64,000 bases of DNA from UBA1672 sp964351365 (GTDB lineage: Bacteria > Pseudomonadota > Alphaproteobacteria > Micavibrionales > Micavibrionaceae). The notes under the pieces were generated by a model. It worked only from the letters and a program-made list of their open reading frames with translations, was not told the DNA's origin and made no database searches. The stretch is from positions 62,001 to 126,000 of the forward strand of contig CAYGNP010000002.1 of NCBI GenBank assembly GCA_964351365.1. The letters run 5' to 3'. Every line of letters starts with the position of its first letter. The stretch's first letter is position 1. A program made the position numbers and the translations under genes. Shown here piece after piece: positions 16,240 through 25,644 of the stretch.

Positions 16240-17341
16240 TTAGCGCCCCGCACGTTGCGCTAATGAGGCCTCAAGGAACATGTCCAAATCACCGTCAAGC
16301 ACATGCTGACTCTGGGTTGTCTCCACTTCCGTGCGCAAATCTTTTACCATTTGGTAGGGATGAAGAACATAGGATCTTATTTGATGGCCCCAGCCTATAT
16401 CCGTCTTTTCGCCGTGTGCCTGGGCTTGCTCGGCCTCTCTTTTGTGTAATTCGCGTTCATAAAGTCGCGCTTTTAGCATTTCCATTGCCGTTGCCCGGTT
16501 TTGATGTTGGGAGCGGCCATTCTGGCATGCGGCAACCACGCCAGTCGGGATATGTGTTATGCGCACGGCGCTCTCTGTTCTGTTTACATGCTGGCCTCCT
16601 GCTCCGCTGGCGCGATAGGTATCAACACGTAAATCCTTGTCCTCAATTTCGATATTTATGCTGTCATCAATGACGGGGGACACTGAGACAGAAGCAAAAC
16701 TTGTGTGGCGTTTTCCGGCAGAATCAAAGGGAGATATGCGAACAAGGCGGTGTACTCCTGTTTCGGTTTTGAGCCAGCCATAGGCCTGGTAACCCTCAAT
16801 TTTAAGCGTCGTTGATTTAATGCCAGCCTCTTCCCCATCACTGCGCTCCAGGGTTTCGTATTTGTATCCTTTGCTATCCGCCCAGCGCATGTACATGCGC
16901 AGAATCATCTCCGCCCAGTCCTGCGCTTCTGTGCCGCCTGCTCCGGCATTGACTTGAAGGTATATATCATTGGCATCAACCTCGCCCGAGAGAAGGCTCT
17001 CAAGTCGCTTCCTGTTAGATAAAATCTCTAGCTTTTCAAGGGCTTGCTCGGCTTCCTTAACAACTTGATTGTCCTGCTCTTCTTCGGCAAGGGCAATAAG
17101 ATCGATTGTTTCCTGAAGCTCTCTTTCGATATCTCGCACAGCATTAATATTTTGCTCCAGATGCGTGCGCTCCTTCATTAATTTCTGCGCTTTGTCGGTG
17201 TTAGACCACAGATCTGGATCCTCTGAGAGTGCATTAAGTTCGGATAAGCGTGTCAGGGCGTTATCCCAGTCAAAGATGCCTCCGCAAGGTGGTAAGGGCA
17301 TCTTTGATGTTTGATACGGATGATTCTAATTCTGCACGCAT
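16240..17341 (-). CDS. prfB: Peptide chain release factor 2, with +1 programmed frameshift
   Basis: Terminates translation at UGA and UAA. The main frame has the RF2 tripeptide SPF (RISPFDSAGKRH) and the catalytic GGQ (SGAGGQHVNRTES). Its apparent start at 17301 is false: the true N-terminus begins at the ATG at 17341 (MRAELESSV..., 23 codons) in another frame, ending at CTT TGA (17275-17270). A +1 shift at this site, skipping base 17272, continues as DWDNALTRL. The coding sequence is therefore join(16240..17271, 17273..17341) on the minus strand, 366 residues, the usual RF2 length. The upstream DJ-1-like gene ends 20 bp before it. Confidence 0.96.
17269..17284 (-). promoter_or_regulatory. 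prfB programmed +1 frameshift signal
   Basis: On the minus strand the site reads CGGAGG-CAT-CTT-TGA-C. The internal Shine-Dalgarno-like CGGAGG (17284-17279) lies three bases before the slippery CTT codon, the same spacing as in E. coli prfB, and the in-frame UGA is followed by C, the poor termination context. Low RF2 lets the ribosome slip +1 and make RF2, an autoregulatory loop known in most bacteria. Confidence 0.95.
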
Positions 17342-17361
17342 TTTGGGTTCCTTGCTGATTA

Positions 17362-17985
17362 TTATGCCGCCTGATATGATTTAGGCATATTATCAGAAGA
17401 TACGAGTTTTTCAATGTAAGGCTCGTTATTCAATACTGCTAAAATAGCCGTTTTGAGTTTTTCTTCAGCCTCACGGAAACGCGAGAGCGTTATCAGATTT
17501 TTACTCACGACAAAATCAGTCGAGGCACAGCGCGCGCCAACCTTTGCAACTGTATCGCAGAGCTGGTTTGTTGCAGCAACGGAGTGCCCGGAAAGAAGAT
17601 CATGAAACATTAAAAGGCTGATGGCATCGTTGTAGGCAATGACTGGTTTCTTCGTTTCAAAAAAAGGAAGTAAAAACGGTTTTAGCTCTGTCTTCAGCCG
17701 CAGCTTCTCAACGCTCCTTGCTCCGCCAGGCATGACTAACATGTCATAATCCGAGGGCAATGCCTTTTCCAAGCTTACATTAATGGCATATTCTGCGCCC
17801 CAATCTGATTTTCTTTTGTCCTTTTCCTCATTCCATCCCTTAACAGAGTTTGGTGAGGACGAAATAATACGGCAGTCAGCACCAAGCTTAGTCAGAATTT
17901 TTTCAGCTTGTATGAATTCACGCTCACAAAATCCGTCTTCAACCAGAAACGCAGCCTTTACGTGGTTTAAGTCTTTGTAAGTCAT
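17362..17985 (-). CDS. DJ-1/PfpI-like protein lacking the nucleophile cysteine
   Basis: A 207-residue protein of the DJ-1/PfpI superfamily: the N-terminal strand KAAFLVEDGFCEREF with the acidic residue (E) of the family, and the MPGGARSVEKLR loop. Where active members have the nucleophile elbow (A-x-C-H-G), this protein reads IAYNDAISLL, so both Cys and His are replaced. It is therefore unlikely to be a protease or deglycase and may be a non-catalytic member. It is 20 bp upstream of prfB on the same strand, possibly cotranscribed. Confidence 0.78.
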   Translation of the reverse strand: MTYKDLNHVKAAFLVEDGFCEREFIQAEKILTKLGADCRIISSSPNSVKGWNEEKDKRKSDWGAEYAINVSLEKALPSDYDMLVMPGGARSVEKLRLKTELKPFLLPFFETKKPVIAYNDAISLLMFHDLLSGHSVAATNQLCDTVAKVGARCASTDFVVSKNLITLSRFREAEEKLKTAILAVLNNEPYIEKLVSSDNMPKSYQAA

Positions 17986-18093
17986 TTTAGTCTCTCCCTG
18001 AGCTTATCTTTTGCTCCATTATCCTAAATATACGATTTTCGAAAATTTTGTGCAACGCAAAAAGACATAAGAAAATGTTATTCTCAGGAAAAT

Positions 18094-18110
18094 GTTTGTA
18101 AATAACAAAC
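18094..18110. repeat. Inverted repeat upstream of the OmpA-type lipoprotein gene
   Basis: GTTTGT-AAATA-ACAAAC is a perfect 6-bp inverted repeat with a 5-base centre in the AT-rich 254 bp between the DJ-1-like gene and the lipoprotein gene. It could be an operator; no factor can be named. I see nothing else definite in this gap apart from the Shine-Dalgarno GAGGAG at 18224-18229. Confidence 0.35.
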
Positions 18111-18239
18111 TAAACTTTACATTCGCGGAGTGCGCCGATATCTATAATCCTATATTATGAATTTTATTAGATTCGTTTATGTTCTCGTGTGATCTATCTG
18201 AAATATAACTACCCTTTGTGTTTGAGGAGCAAAAAAATT

Positions 18240-19121
18240 ATGAAACCGGTGCGCACACTTTTACTGATGGCAGGCATCTTCACCTTGGGAGCATGTACGG
18301 TTTTTGATACCTACAGCGAGATCGACAGTCTCAACTCTGCTAAATCTGTAGGCAGCCCTTTCGCTCAGTCCCTTGCGGCGGAATACAAAGAGTTTGCAAA
18401 TTACCAGCTTGAAGAATCTTTTGATTACCCAGATGCCCTTCATTTCGCTCGTAAAGGCTTAGCGGCAGCAGCCGGTGAAGCTGTGATGCCTGAGCCTGTT
18501 ACTGACTGGAATTTGAGTGAAGAACACACCAAGGAGCTTGCTGGTGCGCGCGGGCGCCTTGTAATTTCATACGATCTTGGTGGGCGTGAAGTTGCTCCTG
18601 CGACGGCTGCGAAAGCGCAAGCTAAGTTTGATTGCTGGATTGAGCAGCAGGAAGAAAATTGGAAGTCTGATGATACTGTTACATGTAAGGCAGAGTTCCT
18701 TGATGCAATTGCTGAACTAGAGGGACTTGTGCAACAATCTCCTCAGGCGATTGACGATAATATTCCAACACCGCCACCTATGGCGCCTGAAGAGGCATTA
18801 TATCTTGTATTTTTCAATTGGGATTCTGCTGAACTGAGCTCTGGCACTAAGACGGTTTTGGATGCTGTGGCTGAAGAAATTGCGAAAAACCCACCCAAGC
18901 AGGTTTTGATCAATGGGCATGCCGATACCTCTGGTGATAAAGATTACAATAAAAAACTTGCCTTTAGACGTGCGACGAACGTTAGGGACGCTCTTGTTGC
19001 TATGGGTGTGAGTGAAGATTTGATGATGGTTGAGAGTAAAGGTGAGAGTGAGTTGTTGGTTCAAACTGATGATGATGTTAGAGAACCTGCTAACCGCCGC
19101 GTCAATATTTCTTTCAACTAA
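18240..19121 (+). CDS. OmpA-family outer-membrane lipoprotein
   Basis: A 293-residue protein starting at the ATG at 18240, chosen because GAGGAG lies 10 bases upstream and the N-terminus is then a clean lipoprotein signal (MKPVRTLLLMAGIFTLGAC, lipobox LGAC, Cys19); an upstream in-frame start at 18189 would bury it. The C-terminal domain is OmpA-like and peptidoglycan-binding: LVFFNWDSAELS, then NGHADTSGDKDYNKKLAFRRA and SKGESEL...REPANRRVNI, with the conserved Asp and Arg that bind diaminopimelate. The middle region (about 40-190) is unrecognised. It probably ties the outer membrane to the wall. A strong terminator follows. Confidence 0.9.
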   Translation: MKPVRTLLLMAGIFTLGACTVFDTYSEIDSLNSAKSVGSPFAQSLAAEYKEFANYQLEESFDYPDALHFARKGLAAAAGEAVMPEPVTDWNLSEEHTKELAGARGRLVISYDLGGREVAPATAAKAQAKFDCWIEQQEENWKSDDTVTCKAEFLDAIAELEGLVQQSPQAIDDNIPTPPPMAPEEALYLVFFNWDSAELSSGTKTVLDAVAEEIAKNPPKQVLINGHADTSGDKDYNKKLAFRRATNVRDALVAMGVSEDLMMVESKGESELLVQTDDDVREPANRRVNISFN

Positions 19122-19149
19122 TTTTGATTGATATGAATATCCTTTTTTA

Positions 19150-19182
19150 AAAAGAAGCGCTGACCGTAGCGCTTCTTTTTTG
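19150..19182 (+). terminator. Rho-independent terminator after the OmpA-type lipoprotein gene
   Basis: Perfect 10-bp stem AAGAAGCGCT (19152-19161) / AGCGCTTCTT (19168-19177) with loop GACCGT, followed directly by a T-run. It separates the lipoprotein gene from trkH. Confidence 0.92.
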
Positions 19183-19216
19183 TGCGAAATTATAACTATT
19201 GTTAGAGATTAAGATT

Positions 19217-20659
19217 ATGGATTTGCGGCCAATATTATATGTAAACGGAATTCTTCTCTCTATTCTCTCGTTGAGTATGGTTTTGCCCATGCTATCTGAC
19301 TTCTACTTTGGTTATGATGATTGGAAGGTTTTCTGCCTGTGTATTATTATTACGTCTTTTTTCGGGGGGGCTTTTATTCTTGGCACTTCGGGGCGTGCCT
19401 ATAAACTCAGCACGCGTGATGCCTTTTTACTCACAAATTCGGTTTGGATTATCCTGCCGACTTTTGGTGCGCTGCCTTTCTGGTTATCCTCTTTGAATAT
19501 GTCGTTCACAGATTCATTTTTTGAATCTGTTTCTGGTATTACGACGACGGGCTCTACAGTTATCGTCGGGCTTGATTACGCGCCTGCAGGAATTTTGCTG
19601 TGGCGGGCGATGTTGCAATGGCTAGGGGGAATTGGGATTATTATCATGGCGATGTCGGTTCTGCCCTTTCTAAAGGTTGGGGGAATGCAGATTTTTATCG
19701 CTGAGCTGTCTGAGGATGAGAAGGCCCTGCCCCGCACAGCTAAACTCGCAAGCTCGATTGCCTATATCTATATTGGCCTAACGCTTCTATGTGCGTTATG
19801 TTATATGTTCGTGGGGTTTGAGATTTTTGATGCGGTTGCTCATGCGATGTCGACCATTTCTACAGGCGGTTTTTCGACCTATGATGCCTCTTTTTCACAT
19901 TACCACAGTTATGGCCCTGAACTCGTGGCCACTATATTCATGATTATGGGTGGTATACCCTTTCTCCTCTATCTTAAGGCCGTTCGAGGGGATGCTGGCC
20001 CGTTATTTAGAGATTCTCAGGTTCAGTGGTTTTTATCTATTTTGGCACTCACCATTATTGTGCTCAGCCTTTATCTGGTTTTCAATCAAGGCATGCAAAT
20101 TTCTGAGGCTTTGCGGCGCTCTTCGTTCAATATTGTGTCCGTGATGACGGGGACTGGCTTTGGCAGCGGTGATTATTACAGTTGGGGGGGCTTTTCCATT
20201 AGTATCTTTTTCTTTCTTATGGTGATTGGGGGGTGCGCGGGCTCGACCTCCTGTGCGATTAAGATTTTCCGTTTTCAAGTTCTATACAGCGTGGCTAAAG
20301 TGCAGATCCGCAAGCTTTTGCATCCTAATGGTGTTTTTATTCCCCATTATAACGGCCGCCCTATCCCGGCAGACGTTCCCGCTTCTGTCATGGGGTTTTT
20401 CTTTATGTATGCTCTTTCCTTTTCTGTTTTGGCTCTGGCCCTATCTTTTGTGGGGCTTGATTTTATTACGGCTATGTCTGGGGCGGTTACATCCATATCT
20501 AATGTAGGGCCCGGGCTTGGTCCAATTATTGGCCCCACGGGAACGTTTCAGCCCCTTCCGGACAGCGCCAAATGGATTTTATCGGTTGGCATGCTTTTGG
20601 GGCGGCTTGAGATTTTTACGTTCCTTGTTATGCTTTCGCCGCATTTCTGGAAAAGTTAA
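19217..20659 (+). CDS. trkH: Trk potassium uptake channel subunit TrkH
   Basis: Potassium-conducting membrane subunit of the Trk system; it works with the NAD-binding TrkA, which is not in this window. The 480-residue protein has around ten to twelve hydrophobic segments and the four quasi-repeated pore motifs: SGITTTGSTV, STISTGGFST, VMTGTGFGSGD and SNVGPGLG. I use the ATG at 19217 (MDLRPILYVNG) rather than a TTG six codons upstream. The stop overlaps the convergent hslO stop by 4 bp. Confidence 0.94.
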   Translation: MDLRPILYVNGILLSILSLSMVLPMLSDFYFGYDDWKVFCLCIIITSFFGGAFILGTSGRAYKLSTRDAFLLTNSVWIILPTFGALPFWLSSLNMSFTDSFFESVSGITTTGSTVIVGLDYAPAGILLWRAMLQWLGGIGIIIMAMSVLPFLKVGGMQIFIAELSEDEKALPRTAKLASSIAYIYIGLTLLCALCYMFVGFEIFDAVAHAMSTISTGGFSTYDASFSHYHSYGPELVATIFMIMGGIPFLLYLKAVRGDAGPLFRDSQVQWFLSILALTIIVLSLYLVFNQGMQISEALRRSSFNIVSVMTGTGFGSGDYYSWGGFSISIFFFLMVIGGCAGSTSCAIKIFRFQVLYSVAKVQIRKLLHPNGVFIPHYNGRPIPADVPASVMGFFFMYALSFSVLALALSFVGLDFITAMSGAVTSISNVGPGLGPIIGPTGTFQPLPDSAKWILSVGMLLGRLEIFTFLVMLSPHFWKS

Positions 20660-21573
20660 TATCTTAATGTCTTTAGAACGTCTTTTTCTTTAAACGTATA
20701 GACTTCGCTGCAAAATTCGCAGGTCATTTCGATTTTTCCGTCTATGCTAATATGCTCAATATCTTCGACACTCATTGTTGAGAGGATGTTTTTAACGCGT
20801 GTTTCATCACACCGGCATTCTTTGTAGACGCTATGGCGATCATAGACTCTGACCCCTTCTTCATGAAAAAGGCGCATCAGCAGATCATTTGGCTCCAGAT
20901 CAGGGCTCAGGAATTCATCTTCCGTGCAGCTTTCAAGAAGAACCATGGCACGGCGCCAGTCATCTTCAGCAAGGTTCCCAACGTTTTTTTCATCTTCCGG
21001 CATGTGCTGGAGCATGATGGCCCCTGCGCGCCATTTGCCATTGCGAATGCCAGCTGCCATTTTAATGCCCGTACCAATTTGTTCTGACTGTGTAAAATAA
21101 TGATGTATGCAATCCACAAGAGATGCGCCTTTTAGCTCTACTATGCCCTGATATCGGTCTGTATGTTCGCCCTGATCAACTGTAAAGGCAATATAGCCCT
21201 TGCCCAGATATTGCGCGAGGTGGTTTTGATTACCTTCAGTAGTTTTCAGGGCAGAGAGCTGTTCTCTGGCCTTTTGAAAACGCTCCTGGTTATAGGAGGC
21301 GCAGGCTCTTATCGCTCCTGCGGTGGTTACATCGGCGACGAGCATCTTGAGAGGCCCGTCCCCTTGTGCCTGAAGGGTAAATATTCCGTCATATTTAAGC
21401 ATGGAGGATAGCGCCAGAGTAAGGGCGGTTGTTTCCCCTACCAGATGTGCCACGGGCAGAGGATAATCATGCGCGCTCAAAATATTGTCAAGAACGCTGC
21501 CAAGGCGGATTATTCGCCCTCTGATGGAGGAGCTTTCGAGACGGAATGTTTGAGAAAAATTATCTGTTATCAT
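20656..21573 (-). CDS. hslO: Redox-regulated chaperone Hsp33
   Basis: Cytosolic holdase activated by oxidation, which protects proteins from aggregation under peroxide or bleach stress. The 305-residue protein has the Hsp33 core (LVGETTALTLALSSMLKYDG, IRNGKWRAGAIMLQ-like segment) and a C-terminal zinc redox switch with the cysteines CRC and CEFC (about residues 255-290), the expected CxC...CxxC arrangement. The ABC permease gene lies 5 bp upstream on the same strand. Converges with trkH. Confidence 0.95.
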   Translation of the reverse strand: MITDNFSQTFRLESSSIRGRIIRLGSVLDNILSAHDYPLPVAHLVGETTALTLALSSMLKYDGIFTLQAQGDGPLKMLVADVTTAGAIRACASYNQERFQKAREQLSALKTTEGNQNHLAQYLGKGYIAFTVDQGEHTDRYQGIVELKGASLVDCIHHYFTQSEQIGTGIKMAAGIRNGKWRAGAIMLQHMPEDEKNVGNLAEDDWRRAMVLLESCTEDEFLSPDLEPNDLLMRLFHEEGVRVYDRHSVYKECRCDETRVKNILSTMSVEDIEHISIDGKIEMTCEFCSEVYTFKEKDVLKTLRY

Positions 21574-21578
21574 GGGGC

Positions 21579-22379
21579 TTAAGATTTAATTTTATAACCT
21601 GTTTTGATCATGCGGTAACACAGGATCGCCAGTGCTATGTTGCACGCAGAAAGAAGCACTATGCCAAATACTATATTTCCGTCCGTGTGGCCAGTAAAGC
21701 CATATCTGAAGCCATCAATCATATAAAAAAAGGGATTAAAGTGTACTATTTTTTGCCATATTCCGGGCAAAACCGTTATGGAATAAAATGTCCCGGATAA
21801 AAATGTCATCGGCGTGACGACAAAATTCGTAACTGCGGCTATGTGATCAAATTTCTCTGACCAGATTCCTGCGGCGATTCCTAATGCGCCGAGCATAAAC
21901 GTTCCCAATATTGCGAATGTTATTATTGCCGCAATGGAGTGGATATACATCGGAGCAAAGATGGCGAGGATGAATGATGTGCATAGGCCAACGGCAAGGC
22001 CGCGCAGAACCGCTCCGGTAACGTAGCCAATGAATAACTCCATGGCCGATAGCGGGGGCATAAGCACATCCACAATATTGCCCTGAACCTTTGAGATGAC
22101 AAGAGATGAGGATGTGTTGGCAAAGGCGTTTTGTACCATGGTCATCATCACCAAACCGGGTGCGAGGAAGGCAAGAAATGATATTCCCTCTATTTCGCGC
22201 TGCCCTCCGCCGAAAGCCAGCGCAAATACGGTGTAAAACATTAATGTTGTGATGACGGGGGCGATGATCGTCTGGGTGTAGACATTTAAAAACCTGAACA
22301 CTTCGCGGCGGATCAGTGTTATCAGGCCAATTGTATTCATGCCCTTGATCTTTTTTTCCGGTGTATTGATGTTTTGCAT
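21579..22379 (-). CDS. ABC-2 type transporter permease
   Basis: A 266-residue integral membrane protein with six predicted helices and the ABC-2 signature around FLAPGLVMMTMVQNAFANTSSS and FLSGTFYSITVLPGIWQ, closest in pattern to the YadH/NodJ group of exporters. No ATP-binding subunit is adjacent; it ends 5 bp before hslO and recX runs divergently upstream, so its ATPase must be encoded elsewhere. The substrate cannot be told. An internal ATG at 22340 (MNTIGLITLI) is an alternative start. Confidence 0.88.
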   Translation of the reverse strand: MQNINTPEKKIKGMNTIGLITLIRREVFRFLNVYTQTIIAPVITTLMFYTVFALAFGGGQREIEGISFLAFLAPGLVMMTMVQNAFANTSSSLVISKVQGNIVDVLMPPLSAMELFIGYVTGAVLRGLAVGLCTSFILAIFAPMYIHSIAAIITFAILGTFMLGALGIAAGIWSEKFDHIAAVTNFVVTPMTFLSGTFYSITVLPGIWQKIVHFNPFFYMIDGFRYGFTGHTDGNIVFGIVLLSACNIALAILCYRMIKTGYKIKS

Positions 22380-22413
22380 GGCGCTTGTGGTTGTTCTTTT
22401 TTATAATTTGGTG

Positions 22414-23028
22414 ATGGAACACCATAAATCAGATAGCCCAAAGATCAAGACGCAAAAACATAAGAACCAGCGACGCATTCCGAAAAAAATTACGCCAACC
22501 TATCTCCATAATTCGGGCTTGTATTATTTAGAGCGGTTTTCAGCAAGTAAGGCTCATTTTAAAACCGTTATGATGCGCAAGGTTAAACGCTCGTGCATGC
22601 ATCACGCTGATCAGGATTACGAGGAATGCCGCGCTATGGTTGATGCTTTGGCGGATAAATTCGAGGCGCTAGAGCTTTTGAATGATGCCGTTTATGCGCG
22701 CGGGGTTGTCGGCTCACTGCGCCGACGCGGTTTTTCGCGGACTGCTGTGATGATGAAAATGCGTGCCAAGGGCATAGAGCCTGAAGATTCAATGCGTGCA
22801 CTGCAGAATATTGATGAAGAAACAGGGGCGCAGGAGCCGGAGTTCAACGCCGCGCTGAAGCTTGCGCGTAAGAAGAAGATGGGGCCTTACTATCTGGGCG
22901 ATGATGAGCCTAATGTGCAAAAATGGCTAGGAGCTTTTGCGCGCGCTGGCTTTTCTTATGATATTGCGCGGCGCGTGCTGGATATCGATGACTCTGATCT
23001 TATGAGTGTTGAGGGCTCCGGGTTTTAG
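22414..23028 (+). CDS. recX: RecX family regulatory protein
   Basis: RecX proteins bind RecA and limit its filament growth. This 204-residue protein has three helical repeats typical of the family: LYYLERFSASKAHF, VGSLRRRGFSRTAVMMKMRAKGI and WLGAFARAGFSYDIARRVL. The ATG at 22414 is chosen; the longer open frame to 22339 would overlap the divergent permease and adds an unrelated hydrophobic stretch. The N-terminus is basic (KIKTQKHKNQRRIPKK). Its last 29 bases overlap the convergent sensor kinase gene. Confidence 0.82.
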   Translation: MEHHKSDSPKIKTQKHKNQRRIPKKITPTYLHNSGLYYLERFSASKAHFKTVMMRKVKRSCMHHADQDYEECRAMVDALADKFEALELLNDAVYARGVVGSLRRRGFSRTAVMMKMRAKGIEPEDSMRALQNIDEETGAQEPEFNAALKLARKKKMGPYYLGDDEPNVQKWLGAFARAGFSYDIARRVLDIDDSDLMSVEGSGF

Positions 23029-25597
23029 TGTTTCCCTTCGATACAACGCGCACGGCGGGGAAAATCATTGTTACGGTTGTTCCAATCGATTTTTCTGAGA
23101 GAATTTCCAGTCTTCCGTCATGAATGCGCATAATGGCCTGCGCGAGGGGCAAGCCCAAACCAGTTCCTGAGCCGGAACGGTCCAGTGCATTATCAAGCTG
23201 GCCGAAGGGAGATAGGGCTTTTTTTATTTCTGTGCTGGTCATCCCCACGCCAGTATCGGTAATCGAGAGGCGGAAGGAGCCATCCATATCGTAGTTTGTA
23301 AACAGCGTTATGCGTCCGTTTGCAGGCGTGAATTTTACCGCGTTAGAGTAAATGTTACCAATAACCTGCTTGATGGAGAGTTCTTCAGCAACGAGTACTG
23401 GCATATCCTTTGCTTCGTTGATGATGATTATTTTTTTATCTTTTACACGCGCGGCGTAGAGATCCATACAACGCTCAAGCACATCTTGTGATGAAAACTC
23501 ACTTTCATTCAGATCTCGGTTTCCTGCCTCTATTTTCGATATATCTAGAATTTCATTAATGATTTTCAGTAGCCCCTTACCACTCGTGTGAATATCACTT
23601 ACATAATCCTTATACACAGCCTGACCAAGAGGGCCCATGACTTCTTTTTGCATGATATCCGAAAAACCGATAATCGCGTTCAGTGGGGTGCGCAGCTCAT
23701 GGCTCATATTGGCGATAAATTCTGTTTTTGCGCGGCTGGCCATATCTGAAGCTATTTTAGCTTCCATTAACGCTAAATCGGCTTTTTTGCGCTCGGTAAT
23801 GTCTTCCATCGAGCCTTCAAAGTATAAAACGTGGTTTTGTTCGTCCTGAACTACGCGGATGTTTTCACGTACCCAGATTTTGCTGTTATCCTTACATGTA
23901 ACTTGGGTTTCATAGCCGGAGATATGTTCCTGCTTTTTAAGGATTTTTATAAATTTTTCACGCTCGGCCAGATCGGAATATACTGTGCCGTTGGCATTTT
24001 TTATCATACGCAGCATTTCTTCGGGACTATTATATTTCAATATTTTTGCCATAGAGGGGTTTGCGCTGAGATATATTCCTTCGGGGGTGAGCTGATATAA
24101 ACCGCCTGCAGCGTTTTCAACGATAGTTCTGTATTTCTTTTCCGCTTCGGCGAGAGCTCGTTCGGCACGGCGGCGTTCTTCTACGTCTGTGATTGTACCC
24201 ACAATACGTAAAGATTTATTCTCGTCCTGACGGATCATTGAAATTGCGAGCTCTATTGCGCGGAAGGTTCCATCTTCAATTCTAAGGCGCGTAAAACTCC
24301 GATAGGCTGGCTTTTGCCCTTTGATTAACAGGTTAAAATCATGTCTTTGTTTGCCTTGATCTTCTGGGTACAGCATAGAAAACAGGTTCTTGCCTTGTGA
24401 TCGTTCTAACTCAAATCCTGTAATATTTTGCCACGCCGCGCTTAGGAACAGAATATTGCCGTCAATGTCCACTTCAAAAATAACATCGCTAACAGCATCT
24501 ATAATTGCGCGGTTATTTTTTTCTGAAATTGCGAGCGCTGCATTTAAACGTTCGCGTTCTGACACCTCTGTTTGCAGTTCAAAGTTTTTGTTTTCCAGCA
24601 TCCTGTTGATTCTAGAAAGTTTTTCTGCCTGATTTTTATTGTTACGGATGAACAGCGTGCCAACGAGTGTTAAAATAAAGCCGAAAAATAAAATGATATA
24701 TGGAACTTTCTCCATAAGGGCTATGTTTTTCTTTTTGGCTATTTCCATCAGAATTTGCCACTCGCTGTCGCCAACAAAAAAGCTATATTGTTGAACGAGC
24801 GAACTTTTATCTGAGAGAACTTCATCCTGAGATCCCATATGAAATATCCGGCGACCTTTTTTTGTGTCACGGATTGTGAAACGAACCATAGTTTCTGACA
24901 TATCGATAAAATTCTGATCCAAAAGCACTGCAGCATGAGTGACGCCAATAACTGCACCTAAATTCTGATTCCCTCCTTCCACAGCCTGGATAAAGGCAAA
25001 TGAGCGCGCTAAAGTGAGGGGCTCTTTTCTAACTTCCTCGTAATTCATGTTTTCAAAATCAGAAATCACTCTCATGGCCCTATCCTTGAAGACATTTTGT
25101 TCGACAAGGCGCAATATCATTTTTGTATCAGGGACAAGCCTGTAGTTGCCTTTGAGACTGTTTTGCGTACTTGATTCAGATATTACTTTGTATTTCCAGT
25201 TACCTTGGCTCTCCTCATAGAGCCAGATGAGCTGATCAAAATTTCCGAGGTTTGGTAAATTGCGTTTAATGTTTTTTGCCAAAAGCGTGCGATCAGAATT
25301 ATCGGATAAGGCAATGAGGCTTGCAACAACACGCACAGAGTCCTCCAGTTTTGCAATCCCCTGCACGAACGAGCTCCCTATTTCGTCCGATTTTTTTCTG
25401 TACTCGTCTTGCGACATGTCGCTGATGTAGTAGCTGAAGACCAGAAAGGCCGCAATTGTGAGTATAATACCATTTATCAGCGCTAGCGCCTGAGCTAGGC
25501 CAGAGTTAAGCCAAACGGATTTTATCTTGTTTTTAGGCACAGTTCTTGGTCTTACCTTTTTCACACACAGTTTTGAATACTTCAAAATGAATACCAT
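23000..25597 (-). CDS. Membrane PAS-domain sensor histidine kinase, PleC/DivJ-like
   Basis: An 865-residue kinase: transmembrane segment about 38-57, an extracytoplasmic sensor domain (60-298, possibly CHASE-like), a second transmembrane segment (299-317), a short coil, PAS domains at about 362-473 and 488-601, HisKA with phospho-acceptor His633 in MSHELRTPLNAIIGFSDIM, and a HATPase domain with NAVKFTP and GTGLGLPLAQ. The EVMGPLG...YVSDIHTSGKGLL pattern after the histidine is that of PleC/DivJ-type kinases of alphaproteobacteria. It has no receiver domain. It lies 47 bp downstream of the EnvZ-like kinase on the same strand, so the three signalling genes may be one unit. The ligand is unknown. 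Confidence 0.88.
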   Translation of the reverse strand: MVFILKYSKLCVKKVRPRTVPKNKIKSVWLNSGLAQALALINGIILTIAAFLVFSYYISDMSQDEYRKKSDEIGSSFVQGIAKLEDSVRVVASLIALSDNSDRTLLAKNIKRNLPNLGNFDQLIWLYEESQGNWKYKVISESSTQNSLKGNYRLVPDTKMILRLVEQNVFKDRAMRVISDFENMNYEEVRKEPLTLARSFAFIQAVEGGNQNLGAVIGVTHAAVLLDQNFIDMSETMVRFTIRDTKKGRRIFHMGSQDEVLSDKSSLVQQYSFFVGDSEWQILMEIAKKKNIALMEKVPYIILFFGFILTLVGTLFIRNNKNQAEKLSRINRMLENKNFELQTEVSERERLNAALAISEKNNRAIIDAVSDVIFEVDIDGNILFLSAAWQNITGFELERSQGKNLFSMLYPEDQGKQRHDFNLLIKGQKPAYRSFTRLRIEDGTFRAIELAISMIRQDENKSLRIVGTITDVEERRRAERALAEAEKKYRTIVENAAGGLYQLTPEGIYLSANPSMAKILKYNSPEEMLRMIKNANGTVYSDLAEREKFIKILKKQEHISGYETQVTCKDNSKIWVRENIRVVQDEQNHVLYFEGSMEDITERKKADLALMEAKIASDMASRAKTEFIANMSHELRTPLNAIIGFSDIMQKEVMGPLGQAVYKDYVSDIHTSGKGLLKIINEILDISKIEAGNRDLNESEFSSQDVLERCMDLYAARVKDKKIIIINEAKDMPVLVAEELSIKQVIGNIYSNAVKFTPANGRITLFTNYDMDGSFRLSITDTGVGMTSTEIKKALSPFGQLDNALDRSGSGTGLGLPLAQAIMRIHDGRLEILSEKSIGTTVTMIFPAVRVVSKGNTKTRSPQHS

Positions 25598-25644
25598 TTT
25601 AACACAAGTAAAACGGCACTTCCTAGTAACTTATGGTATTAATC

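Noticed and set aside
17272..17301. prfB start at 17301 with residues MPLPPCGGIF
   Set aside because: Those residues are the frameshift region read in the wrong frame; the leader ORF from 17341 with CTT TGA C explains it.
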